A stretch of DNA of 64,000 nt from Competibacter_A sp037045685 (GCA_037045685.1 JBAOII010000014.1:1-64000), one strand, 5' to 3'. Counted from the stretch's first letter, positions 54,152 through 63,360 are shown. Notes: generated by a model from the sequence alone, not told the origin. Program-made: numbers and translations.

Positions 54152-57100
54152 ATGGCTTCTCAATCTTTACTCGTCAACTCAGACAACGTGTTGAAAACAT
54201 CAACACTACAAGTCACGTCTACAAAATCTGCGGAACACACTATAACGCAGCGTATCACGAATCGCATCGGATCGGGTCAAGTGGTGTTGTCCGGCGCTTT
54301 TACAGGCGAAAATGATAGCACTCTTGACCTGCTAATCTTTTCCGATAACTCTTCTGCATTGCCGCGTGTTTCTTCTCCTGTTTTTGCTGGCGCAGGAAAT
54401 GGAACTCTTGAAGAATTATCAGTCGATGCTGGCGCAGTTAGCGAAAAGATTACCATCACTCTCACTGATACAGGCACAAAAACAAAAGCCGCAGAATTGG
54501 ATTTCTTTGGAGTCAAACTTGTTGCGAATCTTACGGGCAATTTGGGTAACTCAATATCTCTTGAAGTCGATACAAGCGAAATAGTCAAAAATCCGACAAA
54601 TTTTTCTACACTCGATGACATTTCAGCAGGAACAGATAAATTTGATTCTTCTGCTTACAATTTTGGCGCTTACCCGCTGAATGGCGATGGAACACTCAAC
54701 AGCAATACAAAACGTCTGGTGTTCGGTGATGACCCGACCATTTATCGCATGTATAGCAAGTTCGAAGACGGAAAAACGATTTACTATATTGACCCGCCCG
54801 TGGTTTATGATATTCCAAAATCGACACCACTAAAACAAGTCACTGGCACATATACTCTCACTATATCAGACGGAACGACTACTGAGACTTTTGAAGACAT
54901 TATCACGCTGTATGATGCTCTTATCAAAATCAAATCGTTATCAAATCTTGTGGAAGTGGACGGAGTTGTTATTGATGACCGAACTCCTGGTGGTATGTCA
55001 GTCGATGAATTTCCGTTGCGAACATCATCTTATGCTTTGCCGCCTACTTTTAGCGGGTCTGAGTTTTTGACAGGACTCGACAATATAACAATCAGTCAAG
55101 ACGCTTCTGGTCAATTGCTCGAAATCAAATGCGTTGATAATACTGTAGTGGGTGCTGAGAAGTGGGCTATAACAGCGCCAAGCGATGGTGGATTACTCAG
55201 CACGCAAGCAATTACAAGTGCGTTGTATAGCACCGCTGATTATTCTTTTAGCATTCCACGAAAAGTCAAAGATAATCCAACCGACACTGGAATGAAACTC
55301 GAAATAAAAGAAATACGATTTGCGTCAAGAAACGAGAATGAAGAACCGATTCAAATCTGTGTTGACGTGCCAACTTGCGGAATCAATGCTGAACCAAAAA
55401 CAATCACTTGTGTTTATACAAAAGTTCCAGACGATAAATGTGACTGTCTCGACGCAACTTACGACGGGAAACTAAACGAGGATTGCCTTGGAATAGAAAT
55501 CGATGGAGGATCAAATATGGCATTAGATGCCGAATATCAATCACGCCTATCGTCGCTGTATAGTTGGCGAAAAGGCTTTATGCGTAATAACACCGCTTTA
55601 GTAACATCGAGTGGTGGAACAAGGTCAGCATTTTATGACTTAGAGTTGTGCGACAAAATCACTGAAATATTTGCTGATTGCTTAGCAGAGATTTACGACA
55701 ATGCGACAGCAAGAACGGAATATGATGCTCGCTTTAGTGAGATGACAAGCGACATCACATCACTCGCGACTCTACAAACAGCAGGTAGTATTGCTGTTGC
55801 TACGCCGGGAGTGACATATACAGAAGGTGATTTTGTTGTTCCTCCCGCGCATTTGTGGACAGGTCACAAGTATATCGCGGATAGTCGCACGACTAATATT
55901 TACCTCTCGGGTGGCGGTGCTGCTGTTGGCGTTGCGGGAATATTGGGCTATGACTTGATAAAAGAGTGGCCCACCGATGGCGGGCAAACTGAGTTAGTTC
56001 GGCATGATGTATTCGGTCCAAGCAGCGGCACTAATTATGTCGGTTTCACGGACGCTGGTCCGCTCGGCGACAACGATATTATCTATAATAACGACTCAGG
56101 AGCAGTGCGAAATGCGATTGCTGCTTTTGTGCGCCGTTATTCAGCGGCAATGGACTACACGAGGGTGCTGGCTGGCATCATCCCAAAATCTGAGGGGGCG
56201 GGCACAGGCGGCAATGAGTGTTGGCGCCCCCTTGATGTAGACTATTACTGGACAGTAAATGGACTTGAATACCTTCCGTGTTTTTCGAACACAGTCTACC
56301 ACTCATCAAAAGGTCAAATTGACGGTAGTGTAGTGAACTGCACTAAAGAATTTGCCTTTGTCATCAAAGTATCAGATAGTTGCGCGGGTGGATTGAAAGA
56401 AGGCGACACAGTGGTTCTTGAAATCACTGGTGAGAATGTCGGAAATAAAACATATGAAATCAATGATATAATCAATTTGCCTATCATTGCCGGACAACCT
56501 GTTTTCTTGGCAGGTGGAACAACTGGTAATGACACACTCAAATGGTCCGTGAAAGGTTCAGTGACAGGTGTGATGTCAGAACTCGTAATGACTGGCAATT
56601 TATCGAATGATTACAATTCAAATTATCATCATTTTCGACTCAAGAAAGGCGCAATTGACTTCGCGCTAAATGATGTTTTCACTTTCAGCGTCGAAAGCGG
56701 AACATACAAATATAGATTCGGAAATGCTGCGTATAGCGCGGAAAGAGATATTCCCGCAAGTGCTGAACTATTAGCAAATGGAATATCAGCGACTTTTGTG
56801 AGCGGTTCTACTCCGTCTTTCGTCGCAAACGATTTGTATTCGTTTGATATAAAACAGCCTTATTCGTATGAAGCAATTCGACAACCGGGTTTTGATTATT
56901 ATTCATGGACGGGCACCGGAACAACCATTACTGCTGATTTCGGTTCTAATAAACCCGTTTCATCATTTGCGATTGCTTATCACACGTTGCCTGCTACTGC
57001 TGGAGTCAAATTCGAGTTATTCGATGTGAGTGATGTTTTGCTTTTGAGTAAGACGCTTGATTGGAATGATGCGGTGATAATGACATCATTCGCAGAGACA

Positions 57101-57511
57101 ACAGCACGAAAAGCAAAAATCACTATCAGTAATGCCACTGGTGGGTCAATTGGATGGTGCTTTGTCGGAAAAGAAACCACATTTACATATGACGCATCGA
57201 ATATCAAATTGAACCTCATTTACGATAAAGCATTCAATCGCGGTTCAGCAGGCGAAATAGAATGGTCGGTAGGACAATCACATCTCACAAACGATGATTA
57301 TAACACTTTGAAATCAAAGATAAATTATATCAAAGAAAACTATAATCAACCGATTGTTTTCGTTCCGAATAAGTTATTTCCTGAAGAGTCGAGACTTGTA
57401 GAAATAGAAACAGATGAAATATCATTTTCGGAATACAATCAATTCGCAATTCGCAATAAAGATGAGAGAAAAATATCAGCGTCTATTCCGTTTAGAGCGT
57501 GTTACAGATAA
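54152..57511 (+). CDS. Large tail-tip/baseplate protein
   Basis: 1119 aa. Strand-rich and Thr/Ser/Gly-rich. The N-terminal part (ITQRITNRIGSGQVVLSGAF) resembles repeated tail beta-domains, the middle has a Cys cluster (CVDVPTCGINAEPKTITCVY, KCDCLD) and the C-terminus ends KISASIPFRACYR. Directly after the tape measure, where distal-tail genes lie. No specific family recognised; a tail-tip structural role is inferred. ATAAATA is 32 bp upstream. Confidence 0.65.
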   Translation: MASQSLLVNSDNVLKTSTLQVTSTKSAEHTITQRITNRIGSGQVVLSGAFTGENDSTLDLLIFSDNSSALPRVSSPVFAGAGNGTLEELSVDAGAVSEKITITLTDTGTKTKAAELDFFGVKLVANLTGNLGNSISLEVDTSEIVKNPTNFSTLDDISAGTDKFDSSAYNFGAYPLNGDGTLNSNTKRLVFGDDPTIYRMYSKFEDGKTIYYIDPPVVYDIPKSTPLKQVTGTYTLTISDGTTTETFEDIITLYDALIKIKSLSNLVEVDGVVIDDRTPGGMSVDEFPLRTSSYALPPTFSGSEFLTGLDNITISQDASGQLLEIKCVDNTVVGAEKWAITAPSDGGLLSTQAITSALYSTADYSFSIPRKVKDNPTDTGMKLEIKEIRFASRNENEEPIQICVDVPTCGINAEPKTITCVYTKVPDDKCDCLDATYDGKLNEDCLGIEIDGGSNMALDAEYQSRLSSLYSWRKGFMRNNTALVTSSGGTRSAFYDLELCDKITEIFADCLAEIYDNATARTEYDARFSEMTSDITSLATLQTAGSIAVATPGVTYTEGDFVVPPAHLWTGHKYIADSRTTNIYLSGGGAAVGVAGILGYDLIKEWPTDGGQTELVRHDVFGPSSGTNYVGFTDAGPLGDNDIIYNNDSGAVRNAIAAFVRRYSAAMDYTRVLAGIIPKSEGAGTGGNECWRPLDVDYYWTVNGLEYLPCFSNTVYHSSKGQIDGSVVNCTKEFAFVIKVSDSCAGGLKEGDTVVLEITGENVGNKTYEINDIINLPIIAGQPVFLAGGTTGNDTLKWSVKGSVTGVMSELVMTGNLSNDYNSNYHHFRLKKGAIDFALNDVFTFSVESGTYKYRFGNAAYSAERDIPASAELLANGISATFVSGSTPSFVANDLYSFDIKQPYSYEAIRQPGFDYYSWTGTGTTITADFGSNKPVSSFAIAYHTLPATAGVKFELFDVSDVLLLSKTLDWNDAVIMTSFAETTARKAKITISNATGGSIGWCFVGKETTFTYDASNIKLNLIYDKAFNRGSAGEIEWSVGQSHLTNDDYNTLKSKINYIKENYNQPIVFVPNKLFPEESRLVEIETDEISFSEYNQFAIRNKDERKISASIPFRACYR

Positions 57512-57819
57512 TGAATGTCTCACTGATTGTAGAAAATGATAATTATAAAGTCGGGTTTTATTCGAAGATTCGTTTATCGTTTATGCCAAGTATTTCATAT
57601 AAGTCAATTACGGGAATCGGGCAAATCAATCGCGAGATTCTAGTAGAAAGTCCAAACTTGACGATTGAAATCAATGCGCGTTTGGCACCAGTATTGTTTG
57701 AAAATCCTCTCGTTGGTTTTGCTGCTGAACTGTATGCAGATAACGAATTGATATTCAGCGGTAAAATATCAAGTATAGCACTGTCACAAGATAATATAAC
57801 ATTTTCGATTGAGGCTTGA
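57511..57819 (+). CDS. Small tail-tip protein
   Basis: 102 aa from MNVSLIVENDNYKVGFYSKI, ATG overlapping the previous stop (TAATG). All beta, with GIGQINREILVESPNLTIEI and ELYADNELIFSGKISSIALS. It resembles the first domain of tail hub proteins (gp27/gpD type), so with the next gene it may form a split hub. Confidence 0.55.
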   Translation: MNVSLIVENDNYKVGFYSKIRLSFMPSISYKSITGIGQINREILVESPNLTIEINARLAPVLFENPLVGFAAELYADNELIFSGKISSIALSQDNITFSIEA

Positions 57820-57821
57820 TT

Positions 57822-59063
57822 ATGTCATTATCACAAAATATAAATCTTAGAAAGACCACAGAATACCCGTTTTACAGCGAGTCAAGGGTTATACCTACCT
57901 TATACGGGCACCTGAAAGTCAATGCTTTTCAGTATCAAAACAATAGCAAGTTTTTTCTACTCGCTTCGCATCCTGTTCAAACTGTTTTGAATGTTTGGGT
58001 AGAAGGAAAATTGTATAAAGGCTGGCAGTTACACAATACTTCCGACTCTTTGTATAAATCCGTCGCTATTCTCGAACTCGATAAGCCCGCTTCAAATGTT
58101 GTAGTCGAGCTAAAAGGCAAACAAAAGGAGAATGGAGAACTCATCGAGAATCCTATCGATGTGATTGAAGACATTTTGAAACTCGCAAATATCTCAATTG
58201 TTTCTTCAAGATTCTCAACATTACGCGCATTGTGTTCAGACCTGAAAATTCATTACGTTTTACAAGACGATAAATCGACGGTTCGCGCAATTATCGAGAA
58301 TATATCAAAAAGCATTGGCATCGCATTTTCAACAGGTCTAATGTCGCTTGGTTGTCTTTATCCAGCTAACTACACAACAGCGACAAAGACACTGACAAGT
58401 AATCGCATTCAAAACTTACAAGCGACGATAAACGATAGCGATTACTACAACAAGCTGATTTTCGAATACAATCAAGATTTCGCAAATAACAACGCGCAGA
58501 ATTCAATCACTTTGATTACAGGTGATGGCGATAAAGCAATCACTGTTTCAGCACCAGAAATTACATCAAATGCTTCAGCATTATCTGTCGCTACAAGATT
58601 GCTTCAATATTACGCGAGAAGAAAATACTCAGTGACTTTTGATACAGATGATATTTCTATTGCGCCGAGTGACATCATATCACTTCAGCATCCTCTTTTT
58701 TCTGCGACTAAATCATTTCAAGCTTTCGTCAAGAACGCACAAACCGACTTGCTTTCACGAACAAATCGAATCACCGCTGAAATCGTTTTGAATGACCCTC
58801 CTGTTACTAAGTTAGTCGGACAATCAAAAGTCTATGTTGGCACCGCTTCAGAGATTTCATACATTTACCAAAACGGTATATTGAGTATCAGTGTGTTTTC
58901 AATCGAGAAGAAACCTTTGAAAAACGCTGTTGTAGAAATCAACAAGAAAGAAGTCAAAACCGACTCAAGCGGTATTGCTAAGTTTACTTTGCCGAATGGC
59001 ACTTACAGCGTGAAAATATCAGCGAGTGGTTATAACACGCAAATTTCTGAGATAACAATCTGA
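57822..59063 (+). CDS. Tail hub-like protein with PEGA-type domain
   Basis: 413 aa from MSLSQNINLRKTTEYPFYSE. The central part (VIEDILKLANISIVSSRFS, LQDDKSTVRAIIENISKSIG, NRIQNLQATINDSDYYNKLI) resembles hub proteins that sit under the tape measure. The last 70 residues (VFSIEKKPLKNAVVEINKKE, SSGIAKFTLPNGTYSVKISA) are a carboxypeptidase-regulatory/PEGA-like beta domain, often used for surface sugar binding. Start chosen just after the previous stop. Confidence 0.6.
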   Translation: MSLSQNINLRKTTEYPFYSESRVIPTLYGHLKVNAFQYQNNSKFFLLASHPVQTVLNVWVEGKLYKGWQLHNTSDSLYKSVAILELDKPASNVVVELKGKQKENGELIENPIDVIEDILKLANISIVSSRFSTLRALCSDLKIHYVLQDDKSTVRAIIENISKSIGIAFSTGLMSLGCLYPANYTTATKTLTSNRIQNLQATINDSDYYNKLIFEYNQDFANNNAQNSITLITGDGDKAITVSAPEITSNASALSVATRLLQYYARRKYSVTFDTDDISIAPSDIISLQHPLFSATKSFQAFVKNAQTDLLSRTNRITAEIVLNDPPVTKLVGQSKVYVGTASEISYIYQNGILSISVFSIEKKPLKNAVVEINKKEVKTDSSGIAKFTLPNGTYSVKISASGYNTQISEITI

Positions 59064-59938
59064 TGCGAAGATACGGACAATCAACAGCTAATAACATCAC
59101 GATAAAAGGCAATGACACTGGATTTTCAGCATTTCTAAGTCCTGTTCCTGCACCCGCCGAAGCCGCACCGTTACCGTGCGAATGGTTTCCCGATGGGTTA
59201 TATTTTTACAATACTGAGTCGGGCGATTACGATTTAACAGCAGAAGCCGGACTACTCGAAACCTATACAGACAATGTAGCAATCACTCCCGATTTTACTT
59301 TGACTAAACCAACATATCATTGGAAAGCCAAACTTGTCGGAGAGTTGTGCTTGTGTTCGGATTACACTGTAGAGTTCGTTGTGAGTTGGTCCAGCATTGA
59401 TTCGCCAGCTTATTACACGAGTGCGAATGAGATTTTTATCTTTCCCCGAGACGATAATAAAGACGAAAGTGGAGTAATGACTATAACAGCGAAACTCAAA
59501 GACGCGAGCGATGTTGTTGTTTATACGTCCAATGAGATATATCTTGTTATCGCTTCAGCGAGTTATTATTACACTATCAGCAGTGGTTCTAATTCGACAA
59601 ATATCGGTGGTTGGTTGAGAGTGCCGGACAATTTCAATTACACAAGCGCCACAGGTTCAATGCAATGGTATGGGGGTCTTGACGGCAGCATAGGCGCTTA
59701 CTCGAATAACACTCTCACGTTGACATTCAATAACTTGCCATTCACTCAGTTGTGGGTTTATTCAAATGATGGAGGGAATGGCACTTACAGAGTCAACGGT
59801 GGCGCATCACGTTATTATAATCGTGGTGCTTTTTATCCGCCTTGGTCGGGTGGCACTCCGATTGATATTGCTGGTTTGAGTTCGATTGAAATCAATACAG
59901 ATGGTTATGGCGCACCAGTTTACATATTCGGGCGGTGA
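59063..59938 (+). CDS. Tail-associated protein, Ig-like
   Basis: 291 aa overlapping the previous stop by one base. The N-terminus has a Pro/Ala linker (SPVPAPAEAAPLPCEWFPDG). The middle, with YTVEFVVSWSSIDSPAYYTS and MTITAKLKDASDVVVYTSNE, reads as Ig-like. The C-terminus is Gly/Tyr/Asn-rich (GGNGTYRVNGGASRYYNRGA). Probably an outer tail or adhesion component; not assigned to a family. Confidence 0.5.
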   Translation: MRRYGQSTANNITIKGNDTGFSAFLSPVPAPAEAAPLPCEWFPDGLYFYNTESGDYDLTAEAGLLETYTDNVAITPDFTLTKPTYHWKAKLVGELCLCSDYTVEFVVSWSSIDSPAYYTSANEIFIFPRDDNKDESGVMTITAKLKDASDVVVYTSNEIYLVIASASYYYTISSGSNSTNIGGWLRVPDNFNYTSATGSMQWYGGLDGSIGAYSNNTLTLTFNNLPFTQLWVYSNDGGNGTYRVNGGASRYYNRGAFYPPWSGGTPIDIAGLSSIEINTDGYGAPVYIFGR

Positions 59939-59942
59939 AAAG

Positions 59943-60665
59943 ATGAAACTAATAGACATTCACGTTTTACATTATAGAGAACCAAAACAATGGCTTGAGC
60001 AATGTCTTGATTCGCTGGAGCATCCTGAAGTCAATATACATTTGATTGAAGGTGGTTTCGATGGGTCAATCGGCAAAGCGAGAGAATACGGTTTCTCGCA
60101 AGGCAACTCGAAATATGTGAGCTTTGTTGATAGCGATGACTATTTGCCCGCTGATAACTCTTTTATCGACCGATGTATTTCGGAACTTGAAAACAATCCA
60201 CATCTATCTCAAATCTACACTGACTATTTTGATGTTGATGCGAAGACAAACAAAATCAATTATCTTACAAACAAGAAACCGTGGAATCCGTTTTTATCTT
60301 TGACGAATCCGTTTGAAATATTACATTTTCATTTGATGAGACGGGCTGCGGTAATGCCACACTTAGCAAAGATGGCGGAGTTTCCAACATATGAAGAGAT
60401 AGTGATATGTCATCTTGCGTGTAGTTACGGACCAGCGAAGAAGCTGGATATTGCAGGGTATTACAAGAGAAATAACGGTCAATCGATGCGACTCGCTAAT
60501 GATGCACTGCTAAAAAAAGCGATAAAAACAGTGACTCCCGCTGTTATGCGACATGCTAAAAAAGGGCTTGGCACATCGATAACAAAAGTCACTCAAAAAG
60601 TCGGATTGACCCCTTGCGGCGGATGTCTCGGTAGAGCAGAAAAGCTAAATCGATTGTTCGCTTGA
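59943..60665 (+). CDS. Glycosyltransferase family 2-like
   Basis: 240 aa. The GT-A start IDIHVLHYREPKQWLEQCLD and the metal-binding DxD in YVSFVDSDDYLPADNSFIDR are clear. The acceptor half has FPTYEEIVICHLACSYG. The C-terminus ends with a Cys motif TPCGGCLGRAEKLNRLF, a tail seen on various phage proteins. GGTGAAAAG precedes the ATG. A late tail-operon position suggests modification of tail proteins or of host surface sugar to block superinfection. Which of these is unknown. Confidence 0.75.
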   Translation: MKLIDIHVLHYREPKQWLEQCLDSLEHPEVNIHLIEGGFDGSIGKAREYGFSQGNSKYVSFVDSDDYLPADNSFIDRCISELENNPHLSQIYTDYFDVDAKTNKINYLTNKKPWNPFLSLTNPFEILHFHLMRRAAVMPHLAKMAEFPTYEEIVICHLACSYGPAKKLDIAGYYKRNNGQSMRLANDALLKKAIKTVTPAVMRHAKKGLGTSITKVTQKVGLTPCGGCLGRAEKLNRLFA

Positions 60666-60666
60666 T

Positions 60667-60888
60667 TTATCTATCGTACAAACAACTATCAACGTGTTCA
60701 AATAACTTTGCTTCGACTACTCGCAATCGTTCACAAATCTCCTGACCTGATTTTGCCGTGAACCTTTTACCCGCACTCATAAATCTTTCTGTTTGCGTTT
60801 GGAACTCAAGATAGAAATAGAAATGAGTCGCGAGCGACACACAAAGCAAAGCAGAAAATAAAAGGTCTATTAGATTCCTTCTATTCAT
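60667..60888 (-). CDS. Small membrane protein of leftward cassette
   Basis: 73 aa: MNRRNLIDLLFSALLCVSLA then THFYFYLEF forms one transmembrane segment, followed by a helix (EICERLRVVEAKLFEHVDSC). It overlaps the next upstream gene by 8 bases. Topology fits an inner-membrane spanin or holin partner, without motif proof. Convergent with the glycosyltransferase, with a single base between stops. Confidence 0.5.
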   Translation of the reverse strand: MNRRNLIDLLFSALLCVSLATHFYFYLEFQTQTERFMSAGKRFTAKSGQEICERLRVVEAKLFEHVDSCLYDR

Positions 60889-61195
60889 TCTCTTCTTCTC
60901 TCAATTTATGTCCGCAAATATCGCATTTCTGTTTCAAATAATCTCGTTCACTTTCAGCTTTGACAGCACGTTCTAATAACAACAATTTCTCATTTATCAA
61001 AGTGAAGTTATTTTCGCGAAGCATTTTACATTCTTCGCGAAGAGAGAGACGTAACGCTTGCTCATCACTGTCGATTGAATCGTCTGATTTATCACGCTTC
61101 AAAATACGAAAAAACTTATATCCAAAAGCGACCAAACTTCCGCCAATTGCCGAGAAGACAGCGATTGCGTTTGTGTCAAACTGTGGCGGTTCCAT
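60881..61195 (-). CDS. Membrane-anchored coiled-coil protein with Cys pair
   Basis: 104 aa from MEPPQFDTNAIAVFSAIGGS; the longer frame to 61243 overlaps the upstream gene. One transmembrane segment (IAVFSAIGGSLVAFGYKFF), then a coiled coil and a C-terminal CDICGHKL zinc-knuckle-like pair. Second gene of the leftward cassette, stop-to-start gap 1 base. An i-spanin-like shape, but the Cys pair is atypical. Confidence 0.55.
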   Translation of the reverse strand: MEPPQFDTNAIAVFSAIGGSLVAFGYKFFRILKRDKSDDSIDSDEQALRLSLREECKMLRENNFTLINEKLLLLERAVKAESERDYLKQKCDICGHKLREEENE

Positions 61196-61196
61196 C

Positions 61197-61598
61197 TCAG
61201 TAATGCTCGCGTTTGTCAAATCTCGCAGCAGCAAAGAACGCACTCACGGCGAGACACAAATAAGTGGCACTCCAAGGCAACAACGGATACGCGAGCAGCA
61301 TAGAGATAGAAAGCATACTGAAGAGGAAATTAGTCGTATGTCTCAGTATCTCAGTGACAAGCCAATTTGGTTTTTTATTCCACCAAATTCTTATAAGAGT
61401 CCCTGTCCCTGTAGCGCAGAATAACAAACCCCATGCGCGGACATTGCCAAGAATTTGAAATAGTTTTGAGCCTTCTTGATTGATATGTTCAGCCGGAAGA
61501 ACAAAAGCCAAACCAGTCAAAATGAGGATGACAGCAAGCAAGAGTTCGATATGAGTGATTGACGCGAAATAGATGTATTTGGGGTTTCGGAATGGCAT
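61197..61598 (-). CDS. Multi-pass membrane protein, holin-like candidate
   Basis: 133 aa from MPFRNPKYIYFASITHIELL, with four predicted segments (LLAVILILTGLAFVL, AWGLLFCATGTGTLI, FLFSMLSISMLLAYP, TYLCLAVSAFFAA). The Met at 61598 is preferred because an ATAAATA element (minus strand 61634-61628) lies upstream of it; a start at 61640 would place that element inside the gene. Likely lysis or membrane role by position. No endolysin is seen nearby. Confidence 0.55.
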   Translation of the reverse strand: MPFRNPKYIYFASITHIELLLAVILILTGLAFVLPAEHINQEGSKLFQILGNVRAWGLLFCATGTGTLIRIWWNKKPNWLVTEILRHTTNFLFSMLSISMLLAYPLLPWSATYLCLAVSAFFAAARFDKREHY

Positions 61599-61627
61599 TG
61601 GATTAGTCTCACAGTTAGAGTTTATTG

Positions 61628-61677
61628 TATTTATCGCCACCTTTATTGGTGGTTTTTTTGTGCTTTGAAGTATTTAT
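61628..61677 (-). promoter_or_regulatory. Two minus-strand ATAAATA elements
   Basis: TATTTAT on the + strand at 61628-61634 and 61671-61677, i.e. ATAAATA upstream of the leftward membrane cassette. They mirror the + strand elements and would let that cassette be expressed with the late genes. Confidence 0.5.
61636..61659 (+). terminator. Rho-independent terminator before the integrase
   Basis: gccacc/ggtggt stem (61636-61641, 61648-61653) with seven T. It points rightwards, so it would stop tail-operon read-through into the integrase gene. Confidence 0.75.
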
Positions 61678-61684
61678 GCGCGAT

Positions 61685-61714
61685 TTGAAACCCAACACTA
61701 AAATATGTTATAAT
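61685..61714 (+). promoter_or_regulatory. Integrase promoter
   Basis: TTGAAA (61685-61690), 18-bp spacer, consensus TATAAT (61709-61714). acccaa (61690-61695) and ttgggt (61725-61730) form an inverted repeat around the -10, a possible operator. Confidence 0.7.
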
Positions 61715-61742
61715 ATTCAATCACTTGGGTAGGAGATACATC

Positions 61743-63341
61743 ATGACAACCAAATTTGCGATACTTGCGAGAGTTTCCACAACTGGACAAGAACGTGAAG
61801 GAGTGAGTTTGGAAGTTCAACGCACTGTTTTAGCAGGGTGCGTCAAAACACTTGGCGGGACTCTGATTAAAGAGTATGTTGGTTCGGAGAGTGCGACAGC
61901 GGGAGAAGACAAAGAAAGACCGATGCTCGATGAAGCATTATCCGATGTTAAATCAGGCTTGATTGATGCTTTGATGGTTTATGATTTGTCTCGATTGACT
62001 CGCGACCCGATTTCGAGCGGTCTTATTCGCGCTGATTTGAAAAAGTATAGAGTCAAGCTGTATGTGCAGTCCCAAGAATATAATCTCGATAATGATGATA
62101 CCACCTTTTTTATTGACTTGATGGCAGTCATCAACGCGAGAAACGCGAGAATACAGACAAAGAAATCTATCGAATCAAAAATAACACTCGCAAAAAGAGG
62201 ATGGCAAGTGGTCGGAAGTGGTCCGTTTGGCAGAAAATTGGCGCATAATGACCACTCGAAAGATGCGGAATGGGTTTTGATTGATGCCGATTTTATGCTC
62301 GCTCAGAGAATATATGATTTATACGTCAATCAGCGTTATTATGTCGATAAAATAGCGAGAATGGTCGGCAAGAGTGGTGGAATGGTCTATAAGATACTCA
62401 ATGACAAAGCGCGATTGATTCAGACATTTCAAACAAATGATGGTAAACTCGAAATCATCACACCAGTTCCAGCATTCTATACTGCGGCGCAACAAGCACA
62501 AATCAAAGCGCGTTTGAAATCAAATCGCAAAGTGAGCAAGCGGAAGAACGATTATTTGCTTGCTGGTTTAGTCAAATGCGAATACTGCCAACTCACTTAT
62601 CAAGGTGTCTATGCGAATAACGGTGCGAATCCTTACTACAGACATTCGCATCACCGAAGAACAGAAAAATGTGTCAAGTTTATATCAAAGCCCGCGATTG
62701 AAGAAGTGGTTATCGAACATATCTCAGAAATCGTCAAGAACAACGACACATTGATTGACGCGATACACAAATCTAACTCAGTGAGTGTTGCGAGACAGAA
62801 ACAACTCACTGAAGAAATTGCTGAGTTGGAAAAAGAACAAGAGACACAATCAAAACGCAAAGCACGAATCATCAAATTGATTGTTGATGAAGTGTTGACT
62901 TCGGATGATGCCGCCAACGAACTCGACAAAACCAAGTCAGCACTCGAAACACTACATCTGGAACTGGTGAGCAAACGCAATGAGTTCGAGAGTTTATCAG
63001 CATCAACAGACGTTCCAACTGAGATATTGAGTCGTATCACTCAGACGATTGACGCATTGAGACAGCATCATGGTCAATCAATACATCTCTGGAAATATGA
63101 TATACAGAGATTGCTGGTGGAGTGGTTCTTCGGCATATCAGACAAAAATGGAGTGTTTATCGGTGCTGAGTTGACGTATAGCATCAAGTCAAGTCTCGGC
63201 ACACTCGGGTTTGGCATCATCGGCGAAGATTGCGATTTTGGCGTAACGGGCTTGAAACATGACCTGACCCCCGACACGATTTCACATTTTTCCAGCCTTT
63301 TCAATAATATAGATATAAATCCCATTGCTGGCCCATCTTGA
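61743..63341 (+). CDS. int: Large serine integrase
   Basis: 532 aa from MTTKFAILARVSTTGQEREG. Catalytic Ser12 in ARVSTTGQ, resolvase core to YDLSRLTRD, long helix E, then the recombinase domain, a zinc ribbon (KCEYCQLTYQGVY and RRTEKCVKF) and a coiled coil (QKQLTEEIAELEKEQETQSK). AGGAGATACATC precedes the ATG. The gene's 3' end runs into attR: the stop codon is completed by host DNA. In the excised circle the frame would continue 19 residues further. It mediates integration at ccatctt. Confidence 0.93.
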   Translation: MTTKFAILARVSTTGQEREGVSLEVQRTVLAGCVKTLGGTLIKEYVGSESATAGEDKERPMLDEALSDVKSGLIDALMVYDLSRLTRDPISSGLIRADLKKYRVKLYVQSQEYNLDNDDTTFFIDLMAVINARNARIQTKKSIESKITLAKRGWQVVGSGPFGRKLAHNDHSKDAEWVLIDADFMLAQRIYDLYVNQRYYVDKIARMVGKSGGMVYKILNDKARLIQTFQTNDGKLEIITPVPAFYTAAQQAQIKARLKSNRKVSKRKNDYLLAGLVKCEYCQLTYQGVYANNGANPYYRHSHHRRTEKCVKFISKPAIEEVVIEHISEIVKNNDTLIDAIHKSNSVSVARQKQLTEEIAELEKEQETQSKRKARIIKLIVDEVLTSDDAANELDKTKSALETLHLELVSKRNEFESLSASTDVPTEILSRITQTIDALRQHHGQSIHLWKYDIQRLLVEWFFGISDKNGVFIGAELTYSIKSSLGTLGFGIIGEDCDFGVTGLKHDLTPDTISHFSSLFNNIDINPIAGPS

Positions 63342-63360
63342 TCGCGTAGATGTTCATGAT
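63315..63360. other. attR
   Basis: Right prophage junction. Phage arm ataaatcccatt (63315-63326), core ccatctt (63333-63339), host arm tgttcatgat (63351-63360). See attL for the matching arms. The integrase stop codon TGA (63339-63341) spans the core edge. Confidence 0.85.

Larger units (their letters stand above)
20693..63339. mobile_element. Integrated prophage, serine integrase, lambda/HK97-like head
   Basis: About 42.6 kb, strongly AT-richer than both flanks. It is bounded by the direct repeat ccatctt and interrupts a host membrane-protein gene. The contents run from an early region (left) through small genes and a structured RNA to head, tail and integrase (right). Gene order terminase-portal-protease/capsid-connectors-tube-tape measure-tip is that of a long-tailed siphovirus-like phage. 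Core structural genes are open and full length except the small gene at 45183. No repressor, excisionase, polymerase, endolysin or tail-chaperone gene could be named, so completeness for lytic growth is unproven. Confidence 0.95.
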
